In this document: in pieces, positions 16,597 through 23,038 of the stretch
Layout of the letters: the number at the start of each line of letters is the position of its first letter
How positions within the stretch are numbered: position 1 is the first letter of the stretch
Source: Streptomyces aculeolatus
Lineage (GTDB): Bacteria > Actinomycetota > Actinomycetes > Streptomycetales > Streptomycetaceae
Length of the DNA: 64,000 nt
Assembly (NCBI RefSeq): GCF_020400605.1
Contig: NZ_JAINRD010000026.1
Span: 62,001-126,000, forward strand
Reading direction: 5' to 3'
Position numbers and translations under genes: made by a program
The notes under the pieces: generated by a model
What the model was told of the DNA's origin: nothing
Seen by the model: only the letters and a program-made list of their open reading frames with translations
Database searches by the model: none

Positions 16597-17625
16597 TCAG
16601 GGCACCCGGCGGCGCCGGGCGAGCCAGGTCTGCGCGATGACGACGACCACCAGGAAGCCGCCGCTGACGACCTGCTGGTAGGCGGAGTCGAGCGAGCCGA
16701 TCTGGTTGATGACGTTCTGGATGACCTTCAGCAGCAGCACGCCGACCAGCGAGCCGCCGACGAAGCCCATGCCGCCGGAGAGCAGCGTGCCGCCGATGAC
16801 GACGGCGGCGATCGCCTCCAACTCCATGCCGTAGCCGAGGATGGTCACGCCGGAGTCGAGCCAGGCGGCGTTCAGCGCGCCGGCGAAGCCGGCGAGCAGC
16901 CCGTTGAGGGTGTAGACCAGGGTCTTGGTACGGGCCACGGGCGCGCCCATCAGCGCCGCGGCGTCCTCGTTGCCGCCGACGGCGTAGACGTGCTGGCCGA
17001 AGCGGGTGCGGCGCAGCAGGATGCCGCCGGCGACGAAGAGCGCGGCGGTGATCCACACCGGGACGCCGATGCCGAGCAGCTTGCCCTGGCCGAGGTCGGC
17101 GAAGAGCGAGCCCTCGGCGACGAGGTAGGTGTCGGCGCCCTCGTCGGTGACCGACAGCATCACGCCGCGGGCGCCGAGCATGGCGGCGAGCGTGACGATG
17201 AACGGCGCGAGCCGCAGCCGGGCGATGAGCAGGCCGTTGACCAGTCCGATGAGTCCGCAGACGGCGAGCGGCAGGAGCAGTGCCACCACCGTGCCGTGCC
17301 GCGAGCCCCAGGCGGCGAGCACGCCGCCGAGGACGAACACCGAGCCGACGGACAGGTCGATGCCGCCGGTGACGATGACGAAGGTCATGCCGAGGGCGAC
17401 GATGGCGAGGAAGGCGGAGGAGACCGCCATGTTCTCGATGTTGCCGGTGGTGGCGAAGGAGTCGAAGGACAGCGAGGCGACGGCGGCGATGGCGACCAGC
17501 GCGACCAGCGCGCCGTGCTGCTGCGCGAGCGCGCTCAGCCGCTCGCCGCGCCCGGAGCCGGCCGGTTCGGCCGCGTCGTACGCCGCGAGCCGGTCGGCGG
17601 GAGTCTCGTCTTTCACGACGGTCAC
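16597..17625 (-). CDS. Sugar ABC transporter permease (YjfF-like, BPD_transp_2)
   Basis: 342-residue permease of the RbsC/AraH class with eight to ten membrane helices. The family motif VTGGIDLSVGSVFVLGGVLAA is clear, as is VYAVGGNEDAAALMGAPV in the cytoplasmic loop. The start is GTG at 17625, overlapping the end of a 39-codon frame that may or may not be a gene. It is the last gene of a binding protein-ATPase-permease-permease operon. The use of two different permeases and one fused ATPase matches YtfQ-YtfR-YtfT-YjfF, the galactofuranose importer of E. coli. Confidence 0.9.
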   Translation of the reverse strand: MTVVKDETPADRLAAYDAAEPAGSGRGERLSALAQQHGALVALVAIAAVASLSFDSFATTGNIENMAVSSAFLAIVALGMTFVIVTGGIDLSVGSVFVLGGVLAAWGSRHGTVVALLLPLAVCGLIGLVNGLLIARLRLAPFIVTLAAMLGARGVMLSVTDEGADTYLVAEGSLFADLGQGKLLGIGVPVWITAALFVAGGILLRRTRFGQHVYAVGGNEDAAALMGAPVARTKTLVYTLNGLLAGFAGALNAAWLDSGVTILGYGMELEAIAAVVIGGTLLSGGMGFVGGSLVGVLLLKVIQNVINQIGSLDSAYQQVVSGGFLVVVVIAQTWLARRRRVP

Positions 17626-17645
17626 CGCTTCCCCCTCTCCCGCGC
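17622..17645. repeat. 24-bp direct repeat, copy 1 of 2
   Basis: An exact 24-base match to 17741-17764, offset 119 bases. It includes the stop codon and the last seven codons of the mini-ORF. The second copy holds the same end of the upstream permease gene. Flanking bases differ on both sides. Confidence 0.9.
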
Positions 17646-17741
17646 CGTCTGCTCGCCGCAGCGGCCTGCCGCCGTCCGCCCGCCGTGCGCGACCACCGCG
17701 CCAGTCCGCCTGCGCGCACGGGTCCCGTCCCGCAGAAGCAT
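17622..17741 (-). CDS. Possible 39-codon ORF between the two permease genes
   Basis: A short frame starts with ATG at 17741, overlapping the stop of the upstream permease (TGATG), and ends with a stop overlapping the GTG of the next permease (GTGA). The predicted product is 39 residues, Arg-rich (14 Arg), with no recognisable domain. Its last seven codons, ARERGKR, repeat the last seven of the upstream permease because of a 24-bp direct repeat. It may be a real coupled mini-gene or the by-product of a local duplication that inserted 119 bases. No ribosome-binding site is seen; translation would rely on coupling. Confidence 0.3.
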   Translation of the reverse strand: MLLRDGTRARRRTGAVVAHGGRTAAGRCGEQTARERGKR

Positions 17742-17764
17742 CACCGCTTCCCCCTCTCCCGCGC
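17741..17764. repeat. 24-bp direct repeat, copy 2 of 2
   Basis: Exact copy of 17622-17645. This copy forms the 3' end of the YtfT-like permease gene (encoding ARERGKR and stop). Confidence 0.9.
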
Positions 17765-18706
17765 GGCGTAGACCGCGAGGATGATCACCACGGCCTGGGC
17801 GATCTGCGTCCACGACGGCTCCAGGTCGTGCTTGATCAGCGTGGCCGTCAGCAGCTGGATCAGCACCGCGCCGGCCACCGTGCCGCCGATGCGGACCCGG
17901 CCGCCGGTCAGCGGCGTGCCGCCGACGACGACGGCGGTGATGGCGGACAGCTCCATCAGGTTGCCCAGCGAGGTGGGGTCGCTGGCGGACAGCCGGGCGG
18001 TGGCCAGGAAGCCGGCGACCGCGGCGAGTACGCCGCAGACGACGTACACCACGATCAGCACCCGCCGCACCGGCAGCCCCGCGAGCTTCGCCGCGGGGCG
18101 GCTGTCGCCGATGGCGAGCAGTTGGCGGCCGAAGGTGGTGCGGCGGACGACGAAGGCGACGACGAGCGCGAGCGCCGCCGCGATCAGCACCACGTACGGC
18201 ACGCCGGCGAACTCGCCGGAGCCGAGGGTGGCCATGCCCGGGTCGCGGATGTCCTCCAGCTGCGGCAGCAGCACCAGCGCCAGGCCCCGGGCGCCGACCA
18301 TCAGCGCGAGGGTGGCGACGATGGGCTGGACCCCGATGAACGCGATGAGCGAGCCGTTCACCAGCCCGACCGCCGCGCCGCCGACGACCGCCACGATCAG
18401 CGCGATCCACGGCCCGTACCCCATGTACAGCGCGACGAGCGACGTGGACAGGGCCATCACGGAGCCGACCGACAGGTCGACCCCCTCGCTGCCGATGGCC
18501 AGCGCCATGCCGAGCGCGACGATGACGACGGGGGCGACCTGGACGGCCTGGGTGCGGAAGTTCTCGGCGGACAGGAAGTGGGGGGTGAAGGCGATGTTGA
18601 CGAGCAGCAGGAGGGCGACGCCGAGGTAGACGCCGTACTCCTGGAGCCAGCGCAGCACCCGCTCGCGGTCGGCGGGCAGCGCGCGGCGCAGCGTGAGGTC
18701 AGCCAT
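17741..18706 (-). CDS. Sugar ABC transporter permease (YtfT-like, BPD_transp_2)
   Basis: 321-residue permease with eight to ten helices. The family signature is GSEGVDLSVGSVMALSTSLVA, and the cytoplasmic loop reads LAIGDSRPAAKLAGLPVRRV. The ATG at 18706 overlaps the ATPase gene end by eight bases and is chosen for coupling; an in-frame start six codons earlier (18724) is possible. Paired with the YjfF-like permease, it would make a heterodimeric channel. The C-terminal ARERGKR tail is duplicated in the following 120 bases. Confidence 0.9.
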   Translation of the reverse strand: MADLTLRRALPADRERVLRWLQEYGVYLGVALLLLVNIAFTPHFLSAENFRTQAVQVAPVVIVALGMALAIGSEGVDLSVGSVMALSTSLVALYMGYGPWIALIVAVVGGAAVGLVNGSLIAFIGVQPIVATLALMVGARGLALVLLPQLEDIRDPGMATLGSGEFAGVPYVVLIAAALALVVAFVVRRTTFGRQLLAIGDSRPAAKLAGLPVRRVLIVVYVVCGVLAAVAGFLATARLSASDPTSLGNLMELSAITAVVVGGTPLTGGRVRIGGTVAGAVLIQLLTATLIKHDLEPSWTQIAQAVVIILAVYAARERGKR

Positions 18707-20510
18707 GGCCGGCCGCCTTTGCACCGGCCGCGCCGGGCGCCGGGGCCGGGGCCGTGCCCGGTTCCGCGGCGGCCGCGATGGCCTCCATGAGTCTGTCCTC
18801 GGTGACGTCGTCGCCGGTCAGCTCGCCGACGACGGCGCCGTCCCTGAGCACCACCACGCGGTCGGACCCCTCGATCAGCTCCTCCACGTCGGAGGAGATC
18901 AGCAGCACGCCGAGGCCGTCCTCGGCGAGTTCGTCGACGAGCTTCTGCACCTCGGCCTTGGCGCCGACGTCGATGCCGCGCGTCGGCTCGTCCAGCAGCA
19001 GCACCTTGGGCTGCATGGCGAGCCAGCGGGCCAGCAGCACCTTCTGCTGGTTGCCGCCGGACAGCTCGCCGACCTTCTGGTGCGGGCTCGCGGCCTTGAT
19101 GCGCAGCCTGCTGACGAACGTCTCGACGACGGCGTCGATACGGGCCTCGGAGACCAGCCCGTAGCGGGACATGCGCGGCAGCGCGGCCAGCGCGATGTTC
19201 TCGCGGACCGACAGGCCGGGCACGATGCCCTCCGACTTGCGGTCCTCCGGCAGCAGGCTGATGCCGGCGCGGATCGCGGCGGGCGTGGATCCGGTGCGTA
19301 CGGGCGCGCCCGCGACCGTGACGCGGCCGGCGCCGAGCGGGAGGGCGCCGGCGATGGCCTTGGCGGTCTCGGTGCGCCCCGAGCCCAGGAGCCCGCCGAG
19401 GCCGACGACCTCGCCGGGGCGGACCTCCAGCGAGACGTCGTGCAACTCGTGCCGGCGCGTGAGGCCCTCGGCGCGCAGCACCGGCTCCTCTCCGGTGCCG
19501 TGGTCTCCCGTGAACTTCGTCAGGCCCTCGGCGCGCACCTCGCCCATCTCCCGGCCGAGCATGAGGGAGACCAGCCGGAGCCGGTCGAGCCCGGCGAGCG
19601 GGCCGGTGTGCACGAGGCGGCCGTCGCGGAGCACGGTGACGGCGTCGCAGACGGCGTACAGCTCGTCGAGGCGGTGGCTGACGTAGACGACGGCGACGCC
19701 GTCGGCGCGCAGCCGGCCGATGACGCCGAAGAGCGTCTCGACCTCGCGGGGTTCGAGGGAGGAGGTGGGCTCGTCCATGACGACGACGTCGGTGCGGCCG
19801 GCCGCGGAGACGGCGCGCGCCAGGGCGACCATCTGCTGGGCGCCGACGCCGAGTTCGGCGAGCGGGCGGCGGACGTCGACGCGCACGCCGTAGTCGAGGA
19901 GCATCCGCTCGGACTCGCGGTGCATGCGGCCGAAGTCGATGAGGCCGCCGCGGCGGCGCGGCTCGCGGCCGAGGAGGAGGTTGCGGGCCACGCTCATCAG
20001 GGGGATGAGGTTGACCTCTTGGTAGATGGTCGAGATGCCGGCCTGCTGGGCGGCGAGCGGGGTCGCGAAGGACGCCGGCTCGCCGCGGTAGGACAGCTCC
20101 CCCTCGTCGGGCCGGTAGACGCCGGTGAGGACCTTGATGAGGGTGGACTTCCCGGCGCCGTTCTCGCCGACGAGGGCGTGCACCTCGCCGGCGCGGGCGG
20201 TGAAGTCGACGCCGTCGAGGGCGAGGACGCCGGGGAAGCGCTTGGTCAGGCCGCGTACGGACAGGACGGCGGGGCGCTGCTCCGCGCCGTCCCGGCCGTC
20301 CTCGCCGGCCCGGCCGTCCTTGCCGATCCGGACGTCCTTGCCGATCCGGACGCCGTCGTCGGCCTCGCGGTCCCGGGCGCCCGGTACCGCGTCACCGGGC
20401 CCGCCGTCGCGTACGTCCCGGGCGTCCGCCGGGGGCGGGCCGGCGGGCCGGGCGGGCCCGCCGGGCCCGTCCGGTCCGTGCCGCTCGGGCGGCTCGTTCG
20501 CTGCGGCCAT
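18699..20510 (-). CDS. Sugar ABC transporter ATPase, tandem-domain (YtfR/MglA-like)
   Basis: 603-residue ATPase with two nucleotide-binding domains. The first has Walker A GENGAGKST, a signature-like LGVGAQQMVALAR and Walker B VVVMDEPTSSLE. The second has a degenerate Walker A region GLLGSGRTE, the signature ELSGGNQQK and Walker B VLLLDEPTRGID. This asymmetry is usual for MglA/RbsA/YtfR. About 85 extra N-terminal residues, rich in Pro/Gly/Asp and holding an RIGKD repeat, precede the first domain and look disordered. It starts six bases after the binding-protein stop. Confidence 0.92.
   Translation of the reverse strand: MAAANEPPERHGPDGPGGPARPAGPPPADARDVRDGGPGDAVPGARDREADDGVRIGKDVRIGKDGRAGEDGRDGAEQRPAVLSVRGLTKRFPGVLALDGVDFTARAGEVHALVGENGAGKSTLIKVLTGVYRPDEGELSYRGEPASFATPLAAQQAGISTIYQEVNLIPLMSVARNLLLGREPRRRGGLIDFGRMHRESERMLLDYGVRVDVRRPLAELGVGAQQMVALARAVSAAGRTDVVVMDEPTSSLEPREVETLFGVIGRLRADGVAVVYVSHRLDELYAVCDAVTVLRDGRLVHTGPLAGLDRLRLVSLMLGREMGEVRAEGLTKFTGDHGTGEEPVLRAEGLTRRHELHDVSLEVRPGEVVGLGGLLGSGRTETAKAIAGALPLGAGRVTVAGAPVRTGSTPAAIRAGISLLPEDRKSEGIVPGLSVRENIALAALPRMSRYGLVSEARIDAVVETFVSRLRIKAASPHQKVGELSGGNQQKVLLARWLAMQPKVLLLDEPTRGIDVGAKAEVQKLVDELAEDGLGVLLISSDVEELIEGSDRVVVLRDGAVVGELTGDDVTEDRLMEAIAAAAEPGTAPAPAPGAAGAKAAGHG
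20316..20351. repeat. Perfect 18-bp tandem repeat in ATPase N-terminal tail
   Basis: Two adjacent, identical 18-base units encode VRIGKD twice in the disordered N-terminal extension of the sugar ATPase. The length is a multiple of three, so copy-number change would keep the frame. Confidence 0.9.
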
Positions 20511-20515
20511 CGGCG

Positions 20516-21607
20516 TCAGAACGCCTTGCCGAGGTCGGCCTCGGCGTTGTCGGCGGTGTACTCGCTGTCCTCGATCACGATGTCCTGGCCGACCTCCTCG
20601 CCCTTGGTGAAGGCGTCGAGGGTCTCGAAGGCCAGCGGGCCGAAGCGCGGGTTGGACTCGATGACGGCGTCGATCCAGCCGTCGACGATGCCCTGCACGG
20701 CGTTGCGGGTGCCGTCGATGGTGACGATCTTGACCGCGCCGGGCTCCTTGCCCGCGCCCTTGAGCGCGTTGACGGCGCCGAGGCCCATCTCGTCGTTCTC
20801 GGCGTAGATCCCGGTGATCTCCGGGTTGGACTGGATGAGCTGCTCGGTGACCTGCTGGCCCTTCTCGCGGGCGAACTCGCCGGTCTGCTCGAAGACCACC
20901 TTCAGGTCCGGCGCCTTCTCGGCGATGCGGTCCTTGAAGCCCTTGGTGCGCTCGGTCGTGACGTTGTTGCCGGGCGTGCCCAGCAGGATGGCGATCTCGC
21001 CCTTGCCGCCGGTGGCCTCGATCATCTTGTCGGCGGCCCGCTTGCCCTGCTCGGTGAAGTCGGAGCCGATGAAGCTCACGTAGTCCTTGCAGGGCTCGGC
21101 GTTGATCTTCCGGTCGATGGTGACGATCGGGATCTTCTTGTCCGCCGCGGACTTCAGCACCGGGTCCCAGCCGTCGGAGTTCAGCGGGGCGATGACCAGC
21201 AGGTCGGCGCCCTTGGCGATGAGGTCCTGGACGTCGCTGATCTGCTTGGAGAACTGCGACTGGGCGTTGGCGGCGAGCAGTTCGACGCCGCGCTCCTCGG
21301 CCTCGGCCTTGATGGAGGCGGTCTCGGCGATACGGAACGGGTTGGCTTCCTTCTCGGACTGCGAGAAGCCGACGGTGGCGCCGGCGAGGTCGATCTCCTC
21401 GGCGCCGTAGTCGCCGATCACGCAGGTCGGGCCCGAGCCCCCGGAGACCTTCTGCTCGCTGCCCTTGGCCTCCTCGGAGCCGGCCGCGGCGCCGGTGCTC
21501 CCCTCGTCGTCGTCCTCGGACTTGGCGCAGCCGGCCGCGAGCGCGAGGCTCGCGCTGAGCGCGACGGCGAGGAGTGTTCTGGCGGCGGTGCGGGCGTGCG
21601 GCTTCAT
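20516..21607 (-). CDS. Sugar ABC transporter substrate-binding lipoprotein (YtfQ-like)
   Basis: 363-residue periplasmic-binding-protein-like family 4 protein. A signal peptide ends in a lipobox AAGC at about residue 27, followed by a charged linker. The core starts TVGFSQSEKEANPFRIAETASIK, which closely resembles the start of galactofuranose-binding YtfQ. Ligand-site signatures ADLLVIAPLNSDGW, PIVTIDRKI and YAENDEMGLGA are present. It heads the importer operon. Its promoter contains the operator motif shared with the GH2 gene. Substrate by context: a furanose (galactofuranose or L-arabinofuranose) released by the adjacent glycosidases. Confidence 0.92.
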   Translation of the reverse strand: MKPHARTAARTLLAVALSASLALAAGCAKSEDDDEGSTGAAAGSEEAKGSEQKVSGGSGPTCVIGDYGAEEIDLAGATVGFSQSEKEANPFRIAETASIKAEAEERGVELLAANAQSQFSKQISDVQDLIAKGADLLVIAPLNSDGWDPVLKSAADKKIPIVTIDRKINAEPCKDYVSFIGSDFTEQGKRAADKMIEATGGKGEIAILLGTPGNNVTTERTKGFKDRIAEKAPDLKVVFEQTGEFAREKGQQVTEQLIQSNPEITGIYAENDEMGLGAVNALKGAGKEPGAVKIVTIDGTRNAVQGIVDGWIDAVIESNPRFGPLAFETLDAFTKGEEVGQDIVIEDSEYTADNAEADLGKAF

Positions 21608-21676
21608 GGTGATACCCCAATTCGGGCGGTGGAGTACGAGGGCCGGGCCGCGCGGGACCCGAGGAATTCAGGGGAT

Positions 21677-21705
21677 GTTTTACATCGTTGGAAGGGCGCT
21701 GTAAA
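21677..21705 (-). promoter_or_regulatory. Importer promoter with LacI-type operator in the spacer
   Basis: On the minus strand, TTTACA (21705-21700), 17 bases, then TAAAAC (21682-21677) make a plausible promoter for the binding-protein gene. The spacer holds TTCCAACGATGTA (21693-21681), which matches TTCCAACGTTATA in front of the GH2 gene. A bound repressor would sit between -35 and -10. Confidence 0.55.
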
Positions 21706-21856
21706 CACCTCCCGCAGCACGGATTTGTCCGGCGAAGATCGCCACGGCCCTTGCCCCGTACGGGAGTTGACGATCCGTCACGGCGGTGCCGGGCAGGCCG
21801 GAGCACCCGCCGGAAGGCCGGTCCTGGCGGGTGCTCGGCGGGTGCTCGGCGGCGGG

Positions 21857-22888
21857 TCAGCCGGTCGCGCGACCGCGCGTGCTCTCCCGCTCCACCAGCG
21901 CGAACGCGGGATACATCTCCTGCGACTCGGGCACGCTGCCGTCCCCGTGGGCGGCGTCCAGGCGCTTGACCACCGACTCCACCGCGAGCCTGGCGATGGC
22001 CCGCTTGTCCGGCGCGATGGTGGTCAGCGTGACGGCCCCGTAGCGGCTCTCGGTGATGTCGTCGAAGCCGACGACCGCCACGTCCTCCGGCACCCGCAGC
22101 CCGCGCTCGGACAGCACCCGCATCGCGCCGACGGCGATCAGGTCGTTGTACGCGAAGACCGCGTCCGGCCGCTGGCCGGAGTCCAGCAGGCCCGCCATGG
22201 CCGCCGCGCCGTCCGCCCGCTCCCAGCCCTCGTTGTACGCCACCAGCGCCTCGTCGACGGGCACGCCGCGGTCCGCCAACTCCGCCCGCCAGCCGAGAAG
22301 TCGCAGGTGGGCGGGTTGGTGGGCGCGGTCCTCGCGGGCGCCGAGGAAGGCGATGCGGCGCCGGCCGAGGTCCAGCAGATGGCCGACCGCCTGCCGCGCG
22401 GCGGCGATGTTGTCGATGGCGATGTGGTCGTACGGCAGGTCGTAGCGGCGCTCACCGAGCAGCACGAGCGGGCTCTCCTCGCCCCGGCCGCGCAGGTCGT
22501 CGGTCTCCAGCTCCAGCGGGCTGAGGATCAGCCCGTCCATCACCCGCGCCCGGAAGCCCTGGGTGACCAGCAGCTCCAGCTCCCGCCGGCCCTGGGTGTG
22601 GTCGAGCAGGACGGTGAAGTCGTGCCGCGCGGCCTCGTCGATGACGTGGCCCGCCAGCTCGGCGAAGTACGGGTTGCCCAGCTCGGGCACGGCGAGCGCG
22701 ATGATGCCCGTACGGCCTTTGCGCAGGTGGCGGGCGGTGAGGTTGGGGCGGTAGCCGAGCTCGTCGATGGCCTGCTGGACCCGCGCCCGCATCGCCGGCG
22801 TGACGTGCGGATAGTTGTTGACCACGTTCGAGACGGTCTTCACCGACACGCCCGCCCGCTCGGCCACATCCTTCAGGCTGACTCTCAC
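21857..22888 (-). CDS. LacI-family transcriptional regulator
   Basis: 343-residue regulator. The N-terminal HTH reads SLKDVAERAGVSVKTVSNVVNN, followed by the hinge helix region LGYRPNLTARHLRKG and a periplasmic-binding-like effector domain (GLILSPLELE, VAVVGFDDI). The GTG at 22888 is chosen because AGGAGG lies six bases upstream; a longer frame has no such signal. It lies between the importer operon (downstream, same strand) and the divergent GH2 gene, and the same operator motif occurs in front of both. It is therefore the likely repressor, released by a pentose- or galactose-type furanoside. Confidence 0.93.
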   Translation of the reverse strand: MRVSLKDVAERAGVSVKTVSNVVNNYPHVTPAMRARVQQAIDELGYRPNLTARHLRKGRTGIIALAVPELGNPYFAELAGHVIDEAARHDFTVLLDHTQGRRELELLVTQGFRARVMDGLILSPLELETDDLRGRGEESPLVLLGERRYDLPYDHIAIDNIAAARQAVGHLLDLGRRRIAFLGAREDRAHQPAHLRLLGWRAELADRGVPVDEALVAYNEGWERADGAAAMAGLLDSGQRPDAVFAYNDLIAVGAMRVLSERGLRVPEDVAVVGFDDITESRYGAVTLTTIAPDKRAIARLAVESVVKRLDAAHGDGSVPESQEMYPAFALVERESTRGRATG

Positions 22889-22962
22889 CGCGTTCCTCCT
22901 ACGCCGTTTGGTCATGCACTGGACACAACGCAGGAGGCGTGCTGTCATGCCAACTGCCCTTG

Positions 22963-22979
22963 TTTCCAACGTTATACAA
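22963..22979. promoter_or_regulatory. LacI-type operator upstream of the GH2 gene
   Basis: TTTCCAACGTTATACAA lies 60-76 bases before the GH2 start and 75-91 bases before the divergent lacI-type gene. It shares TTCCAACG-T-TA with the importer promoter at 21681-21693, and its AACGTT centre is typical of LacI-family sites. Confidence 0.55.
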
Positions 22980-23038
22980 GACGCCCGGGGGCAAAGGGCA
23001 GACCCAGCACCCGCATTCTCCGACTTCCGGAGGTACCC

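Noticed and set aside
13745..16681. Plus-strand frame of about 978 codons
   Set aside because: It overlaps the LCP gene in another frame and lies opposite the amidase; composition is that of a shadow.
17622..17764. Insertion-sequence remnant flanked by a target-site duplication
   Set aside because: The 24-bp repeat is far longer than usual target duplications, the insert is only 95 bases, and there are no terminal inverted repeats.
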